Translations under genes and position numbers: made by a program
Part shown: one piece after another, positions 42,729-51,330 of the stretch
How the letters are laid out: every line of letters begins with the position of its first letter
Numbering within the stretch: position 1 is the first letter of the stretch
Notes under the pieces: generated by a model
The model's input: only the letters and a program-made list of their open reading frames with translations
Told to the model about the DNA's origin: nothing
Databases searched by the model: none
NCBI GenBank assembly: GCA_002021875.1
Contig: CP018627.1
Coordinates: forward strand, 1,054,001 to 1,118,000
Reading direction: 5' to 3'
Source: Streptomyces hygroscopicus
Lineage (GTDB): Bacteria; Actinomycetota; Actinomycetes; Streptomycetales; Streptomycetaceae
DNA: 64,000 nt

Positions 42729-43738
42729 AGCAGCACCGCCCCGACCAGGACCGACATCAGCACGGCGAGGACGAAGGTGGCGGGGGCGAACCGCAGCGCG
42801 AACCCGCGGCCGAAGGTGCCGGTCTGCATGGCGAACAGCTTCAGGTCGATCATCGGTCCGACGACGAGGAACGCCAGCCGGGCGGTGAGCGAGAACTGCG
42901 ACAGGGACGCGGCCACGAAGGCGTCGGCCTCGGAGCAGATCGACAGCAGCACCGCGAGGACCGCCAGGGCGAGGATCGATACGACCGGGTCATCGGCCGC
43001 GCCACGCAGCCAGCTCGCCGGCACCACGGCCTTCAGGGTGGCCGCGGCCATCGCGCCGACGACGAGGAAACCGCCGGCGTGCATCACATCGTGGCGTACG
43101 GACGCCCAGAACGCGGCGCCCCTGCCGTGGCCGTGGAAGGAGGGGCGGGCCGGTGGGCGCAGCCAGTCGGCCCGCCCCAGCCGCTGCCACAGCCAGCCCA
43201 TCGCACACGCCACGAACAGACTGGCCACGAACCGGGCGAGCACCATCTCCGGGTCGCGGGGGAACGCGACGGCGGTGGCGGTCAGCACGATCGGGTTGAT
43301 CGCCGGGGCGGACAGCAGAAACGCCAGCGCCGCCGCGGGGGTGACGCCCCGGCGCACCAGCGCCCCGGCCACCGGCACCGAGGCGCATTCACAGCCGGGC
43401 AGCACCGCCCCGGCCACCCCCGCCACCGGCACCGCGAGGGCGGGCCGCCGCGGCAGCGCGCGGGCGAAGAACGACGGCGGGACGAACACCGCGATGAGCG
43501 CCGACAGCAGCACCCCGAGCACGAGGAAGGGCAGGGCCTGGAGGACCACCGCGACGAACACGGTCATCCAGCTCTGCGTCACCGGAGCCGACAGCGCCCG
43601 CCGGATCGGCCCCTGTGCCGTGACCACCAGGACCAGCAGCATGATCAGGCCGAGGGAGGAATCGAACCGCCCGCCCCGCGGATCGCCCGCGTCGCGACGG
43701 CCGGCCCGGGTCGGGGCCGCTTTGGTCGTGGTGCTCAC
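42725..43738 (-). CDS. Permease of the DUF318 / YraQ family
   Basis: A 337-residue integral membrane protein with eight or so hydrophobic segments. The family hallmark GCECASVPVAG, followed by FLLSAPAINPIV, is present, as is SEADAFVAASL in the second half. GTG at 43738 is preferred to the longer frame from 43828 because GGAGG lies ten bases upstream. It is translationally coupled to the TIGR03943 gene and forms a two-component membrane system. No Zur-type box was seen upstream. Confidence 0.86.
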   Translation of the reverse strand: MSTTTKAAPTRAGRRDAGDPRGGRFDSSLGLIMLLVLVVTAQGPIRRALSAPVTQSWMTVFVAVVLQALPFLVLGVLLSALIAVFVPPSFFARALPRRPALAVPVAGVAGAVLPGCECASVPVAGALVRRGVTPAAALAFLLSAPAINPIVLTATAVAFPRDPEMVLARFVASLFVACAMGWLWQRLGRADWLRPPARPSFHGHGRGAAFWASVRHDVMHAGGFLVVGAMAAATLKAVVPASWLRGAADDPVVSILALAVLAVLLSICSEADAFVAASLSQFSLTARLAFLVVGPMIDLKLFAMQTGTFGRGFALRFAPATFVLAVLMSVLVGAVLL

Positions 43739-43884
43739 GGGTGAGATACCTCCGGCGTCGAGGGTGCGTGCGCGGTTCCCCGCGCCCTCCAGTACGCCGG
43801 TTCGGCCCCGAGTGCTCACCGTTCCCACCCATGAGCCGGATGTCCCGTGCCCACCACGATCCGGATGTCCTTGAGCCGCTCCGC

Positions 43885-45039
43885 TCAGCCGGGGTTCACC
43901 CAGGTGCCCCGCTCGGCGGAGCGGGCCATGGCGTCCAGCACCGTGGCGCTGTGCACGGCGTCGTCCAAAGTGGCGCCGTAGGCGGTGCCCTCGGCGATGG
44001 AGCGCACGAAGTGGTACGCCTCGATCACCTTCAGGTCGTCATAGCCCATGCTGTTGGCCGCGCCGGGCTGGAAGGCGGCGTACTCGCCGTGTCCGGGGCC
44101 GATGTACACGGTGGAGACGGGCTGGTCCTGGTAGGCGCTGCCGTGGCTGATGCCGAGTTCGCCCATGCGCCGGAAGTCCCAGAAGACGGCGCCCTTGGTG
44201 CCGTGGATCTCGAAGCCGTAGGTGTTCTGCTCGCCGACCGAGACCCGGCACGCCTCCAGCACCCCGCGGGCGCCGGAGGCGAAGCGCAGCAGACAGGAGA
44301 CGTAGTCCTCGTTCTCCACCGGGCCCAGCTCGCCGCCGGTGGCCCGGGTGTGTCCGGCGGTGGCGCCGGTGGGGCGGGCCCGCTCGGGCACGAACACGGC
44401 GGTGTCGGCGGTCAGGGCGTCGATCTCGCCGAGCAGGAAACGGGCCAGGTCCACCCCGTGCGAGGCGAGGTCGCCCAGCACTCCGCTGCCGCCACGCGCG
44501 CGTTCGTACCGCCAGGTCAGGGCACCTTCGGGGTGGGCGGCGTAGTCGCTGAAGAGGCGGACGCGGGCGTGGGTGACGGTGCCGATCTCCCCGGCTGCGA
44601 TCATGGCGCGCGCGGTCTGGACGGCGGGCGCGTTGCGGTAGTTGAAGCCGACCGCGCCCTGGACTCCGGCCTCGGCCACGGCGGCGGCGACCGCGCGGGC
44701 GTCGTCGGCGGTGAGCCCGACCGGCTTCTCGATCCAGATGTGCTTGCCCGCCCGGGCCATGGCGATGCCGATCTCGCGGTGCAGAAAGTTCGGCGCGGCG
44801 ATGCTCACGGCCTGGATCCGGGGGTCGGCGGCGACCTCCTGCCAGTCCCGGACGGCGGTGGCGAAGCCGTACCGCCCGGCGGCCTCCTCGGCCCGTCCGG
44901 GCACCTCGTCGGCGACGGCGACGAGTTCGGGCCGTACGGACAGCTGCGGGAAGTGGTGCGGCAGCCGGACGTACGCCTGGGTGTGCACCCGTCCCATCCA
45001 GCCGAACCCCACGACGGCGACCCCGAGCGTACTCACCAT
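43885..45039 (-). CDS. Gfo/Idh/MocA-family sugar dehydrogenase
   Basis: A 384-residue NAD(P)-dependent oxidoreductase. The N-terminal Rossmann domain starts VVGFGWMGRVHTQAY, and the signature EKPVGLTADDA is intact near residue 115; the C-terminal half is the alpha/beta domain with FNYRNAPAVQ and GDLASHGVDLARFLL. The ATG at 45039 is used because the longer frame overlaps the operator. It is divergent from a LacI-family regulator, and two copies of a near-palindromic 12-mer flank the shared promoter, so sugar- or polyol-induced expression is likely. Inositol or sugar derivatives are plausible substrates. Confidence 0.88.
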   Translation of the reverse strand: MVSTLGVAVVGFGWMGRVHTQAYVRLPHHFPQLSVRPELVAVADEVPGRAEEAAGRYGFATAVRDWQEVAADPRIQAVSIAAPNFLHREIGIAMARAGKHIWIEKPVGLTADDARAVAAAVAEAGVQGAVGFNYRNAPAVQTARAMIAAGEIGTVTHARVRLFSDYAAHPEGALTWRYERARGGSGVLGDLASHGVDLARFLLGEIDALTADTAVFVPERARPTGATAGHTRATGGELGPVENEDYVSCLLRFASGARGVLEACRVSVGEQNTYGFEIHGTKGAVFWDFRRMGELGISHGSAYQDQPVSTVYIGPGHGEYAAFQPGAANSMGYDDLKVIEAYHFVRSIAEGTAYGATLDDAVHSATVLDAMARSAERGTWVNPG

Positions 45040-45052
45040 GACTGCCCTTCTT

Positions 45053-45147
45053 TGGACCGTTCCAGAACTATCCCGGCCCACACTGGAAGCCCTATCCACA
45101 GGGTGTCAACCCCTTTGACAACCGCGTCCACCCTGTGGAACGGTCCA
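45053..45147. promoter_or_regulatory. Paired LacI operators in a divergent promoter
   Basis: TGGACCGTTCCA at 45053-45064 and its reverse complement TGGAACGGTCCA at 45136-45147, one next to each divergent start. Inside them a perfect 11-bp inverted repeat TCCACAGGGTG (45095-45105) / CACCCTGTGGA (45129-45139) is nested. The paired sites fit looping or dual repression by the LacI protein encoded at 45152. Confidence 0.78.
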
Positions 45148-45151
45148 GAAC

Positions 45152-46159
45152 ATGAGACCACCGACGATCCGCGATGTCGCCGAACGGGCCGGAGTGTCGA
45201 AGTCGCTGGTCTCCCTGGTGCTGCGCGGCTCCGAGCAGGTGCGTCCCGAGAAGCGGCAGGCCGTCCTGGCCGCCGTCGAGGAGCTCGGCTACCGGCCCAA
45301 CGCCGCCGCGCGCAGCCTCAGCGAGCGGCGCACCCGGACCGTCGGCGTGCTCCTCAACGACCTGCGCAACCCCTGGTTCGTGGAGCTGCTGGACGGCCTC
45401 AACTCCCAGCTGTACGCGAGCGGCCTGCGGACACTGCTCGCCGACGGCCGGCTCAACCGGCGGCTCGGCGAGGACCTCACCCACACCTTCACCGAGCTGC
45501 GGGTCGACGGCCTGATCGCGGTCGGCACGCTCCCGGACCCGGCGGCGGTGCGCACGGCGGCCGCGCGGGTGCCCACGGTGGTCGCGGGCACCCGCGAGCC
45601 CGTGCTGCCCCACGTGGACATCGTCGCGGGCGACGACGAGCTGGGCGCCCGCCTCGCCACCGAGCACCTCATCGGCCTCGGCCACCGGCGCATCGCCCAT
45701 ATCGCCGGACAGGGAGTGGTCGGCGAGCTGCGCCGCCACGGCTTCGAGGCGGTCATGCGCGAGCACGGCCTGGCCGGGTCGGCGGCCGTGGAGCAGGGCG
45801 ATCTGACCGAGGAGGGCGGCTACCGGGCCACGGTCCGGCTGCTGGCCGCGCCGCACCGGCCCACCGCCGTCTTCGCGTTCAACGACATGGCGGGGGTCGG
45901 CGCCCTGTCGGCCGCCGAGGAGCTCGGCCTCCGGGTGCCGGACGACCTCTCCCTCGTCGGCTACGACAACACCTATCTCGCGCGGCTGCGCCATCTGTGG
46001 CTCACCACCGTGGACAACGCGAACCACGACATCGGCCGTCGCGCCGCACGCCGCCTGCTCGACCGGATCGCCGACCCCGCCCGCCCCGGCGAGGTCGCCC
46101 TCACCGCTCCGGCCCTCGAGGTCCGCGGTACGACCGCACCGCCGCGATCGGCCGACTGA
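45152..46159 (+). CDS. LacI-family transcriptional regulator
   Basis: A 335-residue LacI-type repressor with the HTH TIRDVAERAGVSKSLVS at residues 4-20, the hinge RPNAAARSLSERRTRT, and a periplasmic-binding-protein-like ligand domain with FAFNDMAGVGAL and DLSLVGYDNT. No RBS precedes the ATG at 45152 (operator TGGAACGGTCCA ends five bases upstream), so the mRNA may be leaderless. It likely represses itself and the divergent dehydrogenase gene in response to a sugar. Confidence 0.9.
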   Translation: MRPPTIRDVAERAGVSKSLVSLVLRGSEQVRPEKRQAVLAAVEELGYRPNAAARSLSERRTRTVGVLLNDLRNPWFVELLDGLNSQLYASGLRTLLADGRLNRRLGEDLTHTFTELRVDGLIAVGTLPDPAAVRTAAARVPTVVAGTREPVLPHVDIVAGDDELGARLATEHLIGLGHRRIAHIAGQGVVGELRRHGFEAVMREHGLAGSAAVEQGDLTEEGGYRATVRLLAAPHRPTAVFAFNDMAGVGALSAAEELGLRVPDDLSLVGYDNTYLARLRHLWLTTVDNANHDIGRRAARRLLDRIADPARPGEVALTAPALEVRGTTAPPRSAD

Positions 46160-46226
46160 CCGTCGCGCACCGCCCATTGACGCCCCGTCGGTCCCTTGCC
46201 TATCGTCCGTCCGAAGTACTGAGCAG

Positions 46227-46244
46227 TGTCCGATATTTCGAACA
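46227..46244. promoter_or_regulatory. Candidate operator before arabinofuranosidase gene
   Basis: TGTCCGA-TATT-TCGAACA: 7-bp arms with one mismatch, 22 bp upstream of the GH51 start codon. The position near the start fits repression, perhaps by an arabinose-responsive regulator; the regulator is not identified. Confidence 0.5.
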
Positions 46245-46265
46245 TTCTGCGGTACAGGAGTCGCC

Positions 46266-48845
46266 ATGCGATCAATGGGACGCATCAGACCGGGCCTCGG
46301 CCTCACCCTGAGCGCTCTGCTCACCACCTCGCTCGCCGCCGCGTCGCTCACCGATCCCACGGCCGCCGGAGCCTCCTCCACGGCCGTGACCGACTACTCG
46401 ATCACCGTCGATCCGGACCGCGCGGGCCCGGAGATCGACGACGCGATGTACGGCATCTTCTACGAGGACATCAACCGCGCCGCGGACGGCGGGCTCTACG
46501 CCGAGCTGGTCCAGAACCGGTCCTTCGAGTACGACACCGCCGACCACGCCTCGTACACACCGCTCACCTCGTGGACCGAGACCACGACCGGCGGCGCCAC
46601 CGGCACGGCGCGGGTGGTGAACGACGAGGCGCGGCTCCATGAGAAGAACCGCAACTATCTGCGGCTGGATCTGCGCGGGGACGGCAGCGGCGCCGGGGCG
46701 GGGTACGGCGTCACCAACGCCGGATACAACACCGGCATCGCCGTCCAGGCCGGAAAGACGTACGACTTCTCGGTGTGGGCCCGCACCGACAACCCCTCGG
46801 GCACCCCGCTGACGATCGGCCTGCACACCGCCTCGGGCACCACCGCGCTCGCCACGCCACTGCGCGCCACCGTGCGCGGGGACCGCTGGACGAAGTACAC
46901 CGGGACGCTCACCGCGCGCGCCACGGACACCACCGGACGGCTCGCGGTGACCGCCGGAGGTGGCGGCACCGTCCGGCTCGACATGGTCTCCCTCTTCCCC
47001 CGGGACACCTACAAGGGCCATCCGAACGGGCTGCGCAAGGACCTCGCGGAAAAGATCGCCGCGCTGAAGCCGGGCTTTCTGCGCTTCCCCGGCGGCTGTC
47101 TGGTGAACACCGGCAGCCACCGGGCGTACGAGGCGCCGGGCTGGGAGCGCAAGCGGTCCTACCAGTGGAAGGACACCGTCGGCCCGGTCGAGGAGCGGCC
47201 CACCAACGCCAACTTCTGGGGCTACAACCAGTCCTACGGCCTCGGCTACTACGAGTACTTCCAGTTCGCCGAGGACATCGGCGCGACACCACTGCCCGTG
47301 GTGCCCGCCCTCGTCACCGGCTGCGGCCAGAACAAAGCCACCGACGACCCGGAGCTGCTGAAGCGGCATATCCGGGACACCCTCGACCTGATCGAGTTCG
47401 CCAATGGTCCGGTGACCTCCACCTGGGGCAAGAAGCGCGCCGAGATGGGACATCCGAAGCCCTTCGGGCTGAACCGTCTGGAGGTCGGCAACGAGGAGAA
47501 CCTCCCCGACGCCTTCTTCGAGCGCTTCACCGAATTCCGCAAGGCCATCGAGGCAAAGCACCCGGAGATCACGGTGATCAGCAACTCCGGGCCCGACGAC
47601 AGCGGCGTCACCTTCGACCGCGCGTGGGAGCTGAACCGCGCCGCCAAGGTGAAGATGGTCGACGAGCACTACTACAACAGCCCCCAGTGGTTCCTGGAGA
47701 ACAACGAGCGCTACGACTCCTACGACCGCCAGGGCCCGAAGGTGTTCCTCGGCGAATACGCCTCACAGGACAACAGGTTCGGCAACTCCCTCGCCGAGGC
47801 CGCGTACATGACGGGCCTGGAGCGCAACGCCGATGTGGTGAAGATGGCCTCCTACGCCCCGCTGCTGGCCAACAAGGACTACGTCCAGTGGCGGCCGGAT
47901 CTGATCTGGTACGACAACGCCGCCGCCTGGGGCTCGACCAGCTATGAGGCCCAGAAGCTGTTCATGAACAACGTCGGCGATCAAGTCGTGCCGAGCGAGG
48001 CGTCCGCCACCCCGTCCCTCCCCTCCGGCCCGATCACCGGCGCCGTCGGCCTGTCCACCTGGGCCACCAGCGCCGCGTACGACGATGTCCAGGTCACCTC
48101 GGCGGACGGGGCCACGCTGCTCAGCGACGACTTCTCCGGCGGCGACGGCAAGTGGACGAAGGCCACCGGGACCGGCTCCTGGCAGGTGCGGGACGGCGCG
48201 TATGAACAGTCCGACACCAGTGCCGAGAACCCCATGGTCACCGCGGGCGACCGCGGCTGGCAGAACTACGACCTCAAGCTGAAGGCCACCAAGCGCGCGG
48301 GCAGCGAGGGCTTTCTCATCGCCTTCGGGGTCAAGGACACCGGCAACTACTACTGGTGGAACCTAGGCGGCTGGGGCAACACCCGATCCGCCGTGGAGAA
48401 GGCCACCGACGGCGCCAAGCAGACGATGGCCGAGGACGGCACCAAGATCGAGACGGGCCGGGCGTACGACGTGCGGATCGAGGTCCGCGGCCGGCAGGTG
48501 ACCCTGTACCTGGACGGGAAGAAGTGGGGCGCGTTCACCGATGACAAGGCCGCCGAGCCGTTCCGCCAGGTGGTGACGCGCGACAAGGCCACCGGTGAAC
48601 TCATCGTCAAGGTCGTCAACGCCCAGGACGCGGCCGCCCGCACCCGTATCGACCTCGGCCAAGGGGTCAAGGTCCGGCGCACCGCTCGGCTGACCACGCT
48701 CCAGGGCGACCCGGACGCCGTGAACAGCGCCACCGATCAGCCCATCAAACCGAGCAGTTCCACACTCGACGGTGTGGACACCACCTTCAGTCACACCTTC
48801 CCGGCGAACTCCATCACGTTCATGCGGATCGCGACGCGGAAGTAA
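46266..48845 (+). CDS. Secreted GH51 alpha-L-arabinofuranosidase with extra lectin-like domain
   Basis: An 859-residue exported glycosidase that releases arabinofuranose from arabinoxylan or arabinan. A signal peptide covers about residues 1-36. A carbohydrate-binding-like region (about 95-245) precedes and merges with the GH51 barrel. The acid/base Glu lies in EVGNEEN (E410) and the nucleophile Glu in FLGEYAS (E497). After about residue 575 a laminin-G/concanavalin-like domain (LLSDDFSGGDGKW to YLDGKKWGAF) is inserted before the terminal GH51 beta-sandwich. The ATG at 46266 follows CAGGAG. A dyad and a strong terminator frame the gene. It complements the CebR-linked esterases in plant-fibre breakdown. 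Confidence 0.92.
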   Translation: MRSMGRIRPGLGLTLSALLTTSLAAASLTDPTAAGASSTAVTDYSITVDPDRAGPEIDDAMYGIFYEDINRAADGGLYAELVQNRSFEYDTADHASYTPLTSWTETTTGGATGTARVVNDEARLHEKNRNYLRLDLRGDGSGAGAGYGVTNAGYNTGIAVQAGKTYDFSVWARTDNPSGTPLTIGLHTASGTTALATPLRATVRGDRWTKYTGTLTARATDTTGRLAVTAGGGGTVRLDMVSLFPRDTYKGHPNGLRKDLAEKIAALKPGFLRFPGGCLVNTGSHRAYEAPGWERKRSYQWKDTVGPVEERPTNANFWGYNQSYGLGYYEYFQFAEDIGATPLPVVPALVTGCGQNKATDDPELLKRHIRDTLDLIEFANGPVTSTWGKKRAEMGHPKPFGLNRLEVGNEENLPDAFFERFTEFRKAIEAKHPEITVISNSGPDDSGVTFDRAWELNRAAKVKMVDEHYYNSPQWFLENNERYDSYDRQGPKVFLGEYASQDNRFGNSLAEAAYMTGLERNADVVKMASYAPLLANKDYVQWRPDLIWYDNAAAWGSTSYEAQKLFMNNVGDQVVPSEASATPSLPSGPITGAVGLSTWATSAAYDDVQVTSADGATLLSDDFSGGDGKWTKATGTGSWQVRDGAYEQSDTSAENPMVTAGDRGWQNYDLKLKATKRAGSEGFLIAFGVKDTGNYYWWNLGGWGNTRSAVEKATDGAKQTMAEDGTKIETGRAYDVRIEVRGRQVTLYLDGKKWGAFTDDKAAEPFRQVVTRDKATGELIVKVVNAQDAAARTRIDLGQGVKVRRTARLTTLQGDPDAVNSATDQPIKPSSSTLDGVDTTFSHTFPANSITFMRIATRK

Positions 48846-48853
48846 CGACGCAT

Positions 48854-48894
48854 AAGCCGCGGCCGGTGACCGGGGTGGTCACCGGCCGCGGCTT
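48854..48894. terminator. Strong hairpin terminator after arabinofuranosidase gene
   Basis: Perfect 18-bp inverted repeat AAGCCGCGGCCGGTGACC with a 5-bp loop, nine bases after the GH51 stop. It overlaps the final codons of the convergent small ORF at 48879-49121, so it probably ends both transcripts. Confidence 0.82.
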
Positions 48895-49121
48895 CGACCG
48901 CCGAGCGCACCGCCCGCCACGCCCACCGTCAGGCCGAGGACGACCATCACCACATAGCCGTAGACCTCATAGCCATCGGGGACGACGAAGCGGACGAAAC
49001 CCATGAAGTGGAGCCAGCCCCACCATTCGTGCAGCAGACCGCTTCCGCCACCGACGACGAGGGTGAAGGAGAGCAGATGCGACACGGCGGTGAGCGGGGA
49101 GGTGTCCTTGGTGGATGTCAT
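48879..49121 (-). CDS. Small hypothetical membrane protein
   Basis: An 80-residue protein with two hydrophobic stretches (about 13-30 and 56-72) around HEWWGWLHFMGFVRFVVP, suggesting a small two-helix membrane protein. Codon bias is consistent with a real gene, but the ATG at 49121 lacks a clear RBS. The 3' end is inside the hairpin terminator of the convergent GH51 gene. No function can be given. Confidence 0.6.
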   Translation of the reverse strand: MTSTKDTSPLTAVSHLLSFTLVVGGGSGLLHEWWGWLHFMGFVRFVVPDGYEVYGYVVMVVLGLTVGVAGGALGGRSRGR

Positions 49122-49213
49122 GGCCCGAACCTAGGCGGGCCGCCCCGGGCGGCGGATCGGGCACAAGGCGACCGGGCGATGACCAAAGACCACCGCCCGC
49201 CACCGGCGAGTCG

Positions 49214-49223
49214 TACTTAAGTA
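49214..49223. promoter_or_regulatory. Palindrome TACTTAAGTA upstream of two-component genes
   Basis: A perfect A+T-rich 10-bp palindrome, 56 bp before the kinase start and within very G+C-rich DNA. Position and form suit a binding site for the NarL-type response regulator encoded downstream, giving autoregulation; this is inference. Confidence 0.5.
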
Positions 49224-49279
49224 TCCGCTCGCGGCGCCCATCCCCGCTCGCTCGCCGGGTCCGCGTAGATTGCCGGGAC

Positions 49280-50461
49280 ATGCGCCGCATCCACCGCACC
49301 CGCCGGGACTGGGCAGCCGATCTGGGGCTCATGCTCTTCGCCGCCTGTTTCGCCGCCGCCAGCTCGGATTCCATACCGATCGAGGACAGCCTCGATCCGC
49401 TGTGGCGGACCATCGACCAGGTGGCCGGCGGGCTGGGGTGTGCGACGGTCCTGCTGCGGCGGCGGTGGCCGGTGGCGCTGGCGGTGGTGCTGCTGCTGGC
49501 GGGCAGCGAGGTGTCGCACTATCTGACCGGTCCGGCGATGGTGGCGGTGTTCACGGTGGCCGCGACCCGGCCGTGGCGGGCCACGGCATGGGTGGCGGCG
49601 GTGGCCTTCGTACCGCTTCCCGTCTTCCTGTGGCAGTTGCCGGAGGTGTCCGGGGACCGGAAGAGCTCGGCACTGACGTACTTCGCGCTGATCGCCGGGG
49701 CCATCGGCTGGGGGTTGTTCCGGCGGTCCCGGCAGCAGCTGATCGCCTCACTGCGGGAGCGCGCCGAACTGGCAGAGGCGGACGCGGAGTTGCGGGCCGA
49801 GCGGGTCCGCCGGGAGGCGCGGGAGGAGATCGCGCGGGAGATGCATGATGTGCTGGGGCATCGGCTGACACTGCTGAGTGTGCACGCGGGGGCACTGGAG
49901 TTCCATACGAAAGCGCCCCGGGAGGAGATCGGAAAGGCCGCCGGGGTGATCCGGGAGAGTGCCCATCTGGCGCTGCGCGATCTGCGTGAGGTGATCGGGG
50001 TGCTGCGCGCGGGACCGGCGGAGGACGACCGGCCCCAGCCCGAACTGGCCGACCTGGCCCGGCTGGTGGCGGAGGCACGGGCGGCGGGCGGCCGGATCGA
50101 GCTGACCGGGCCGCCCGACGGACCGGCCCCGCCGCCCATGGTGGGACGGACGGCGTACCGCATCGTCCAGGAGGCGCTGACCAACGCGCGCAAACACGCG
50201 CCCGGCGCGGCGGTCACCATACGGGTGGCCGGGGGCCCGGCCGGCCGGCTGACGGTGGAGGTCCGCAACGCGCCGCCGCCCGGAGCCGCCGCGGACACCG
50301 GCGGTGGCGAAGGCGGCGGGCAGGGGCTGATCGGGCTGGCCGAACGGGCCCGGCTGGCGGGCGGTGAGCTGAGCGCGGGACCGGCCCACGACGGTTTCCG
50401 GGTCCGCGCCTGGCTACCCTGGCCTGCGGCGGACCCGGTGTCCGTCATGGGCCAGGGGTGA
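49280..50461 (+). CDS. NarL-type sensor histidine kinase
   Basis: A 393-residue membrane histidine kinase. Four or five hydrophobic segments occupy residues about 12-155, without a large extracellular domain. The HisKA_3 dimerisation box EMHDVLGHRLTLL carries the phospho-acceptor H189, and the ATPase has QEALTNARKHAPG and a GLIGLAERA G-box. The ATG at 49280 starts the first transmembrane helix region; the longer open frame is not used. The response-regulator gene follows 15 bp later. The signal is unknown; short membrane-intrinsic sensors of this class often respond to envelope or antibiotic stress. Confidence 0.9.
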   Translation: MRRIHRTRRDWAADLGLMLFAACFAAASSDSIPIEDSLDPLWRTIDQVAGGLGCATVLLRRRWPVALAVVLLLAGSEVSHYLTGPAMVAVFTVAATRPWRATAWVAAVAFVPLPVFLWQLPEVSGDRKSSALTYFALIAGAIGWGLFRRSRQQLIASLRERAELAEADAELRAERVRREAREEIAREMHDVLGHRLTLLSVHAGALEFHTKAPREEIGKAAGVIRESAHLALRDLREVIGVLRAGPAEDDRPQPELADLARLVAEARAAGGRIELTGPPDGPAPPPMVGRTAYRIVQEALTNARKHAPGAAVTIRVAGGPAGRLTVEVRNAPPPGAAADTGGGEGGGQGLIGLAERARLAGGELSAGPAHDGFRVRAWLPWPAADPVSVMGQG

Positions 50462-50476
50462 GGGAGGACGGCGCGG

Positions 50477-51136
50477 GTGATCCATGTCCTGCTGGTGGAC
50501 GACGACGCGATCGTACGGGCCGGGCTGCGCCTGATGCTGGGCGGCGCCCCGGACATCGCGGTCGTCGCGGAGGCCGCCGACGGGGCGGAGGTGCCGGCCC
50601 TGGTCGCCGCGCACCGGCCCGATGTGGTGCTGATGGACATCCGGATGCCGGGTGTGGACGGGCTGACCGCCACCACCGAGCTCCGGGCCCGGCCCGGCGC
50701 CCCGGAGGTGCTGGTGCTGACCACCTTCCACACCGACGCGCATGTGCTGCGGGCGCTGCGCGGCGGGGCGGCCGGGTTCCTCCTCAAGGACACCCCGCCA
50801 CGGGACATCGTCGCGGCCATCCGGACGGTGGCCGCCGGGGATCCGGTGCTCTCCCCCGCCGTCACCCGCCGCCTCATCGAGCAGGTGGCGGGCAGCGGGC
50901 AGGAGGACCGGGCCACCGCCGCCCGGGCCCGGCTGGCGCTGCTGGGCGAGCGGGAGCGGGAGGTGGCCCGGGCGGTCGGGGGTGGCCGCTCCAACGCGGA
51001 GATCGCCCGCGAGCTGCATCTGGCGCTGCCGACGGTGAAGGCCCATGTGTCCCGCATCCTGACCCGGCTCGACCTCAACAACCGCGTCCAGATCGCCCTG
51101 CTGGTCCACGACGCCGGCGAGTCGGACAGCGGCTGA
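50477..51136 (+). CDS. NarL/LuxR-type response regulator
   Basis: A 219-residue response regulator starting with GTG at 50477. The receiver domain has the acidic pair in LLVDDDAIVRAG, the phosphorylated D54 in VLMDIRMPG and the Lys in FLLKDTP. The C-terminal LuxR helix-turn-helix reads LLGEREREVARAVGGG then NAEIARELHLALPTVKAH. It is co-transcribed with the kinase gene. The palindrome at 49214 is a candidate target. Confidence 0.93.
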   Translation: MIHVLLVDDDAIVRAGLRLMLGGAPDIAVVAEAADGAEVPALVAAHRPDVVLMDIRMPGVDGLTATTELRARPGAPEVLVLTTFHTDAHVLRALRGGAAGFLLKDTPPRDIVAAIRTVAAGDPVLSPAVTRRLIEQVAGSGQEDRATAARARLALLGEREREVARAVGGGRSNAEIARELHLALPTVKAHVSRILTRLDLNNRVQIALLVHDAGESDSG

Positions 51137-51198
51137 CCGACGCTCCTCACGCGCCGGGGTCTCAGCGGTGGTGCGCACGGTTCCGATGGCACCCTGAC

Positions 51199-51220
51199 TT
51201 AAATCAGTCGCTTGACTTAA
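51199..51220. promoter_or_regulatory. TetR-type operator TTAAATCA-N6-TGACTTAA
   Basis: An inverted repeat with 8-bp arms and one mismatch in an A+T-rich island, upstream of the TetR gene that precedes the P450 cassette. A typical autorepression site for this family. Confidence 0.7.
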
Positions 51221-51330
51221 CGTAGCCCATGAGGTTGCCTGATCATGTCGATGACCACCCCGGAACCGAGGGAGAGCGTCGTGGATCGAGGAAACGGCGA
51301 CCCGCTGCTCGTGCCGGTGAGGTGGTGACC

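Noticed and set aside
42024..46311. Long plus-strand frames opposite the permease, TIGR03943 and Gfo/Idh/MocA genes
   Set aside because: The minus-strand genes have full motifs and RBSs; the opposing frames cross promoter regions and operators without a codon-usage change.
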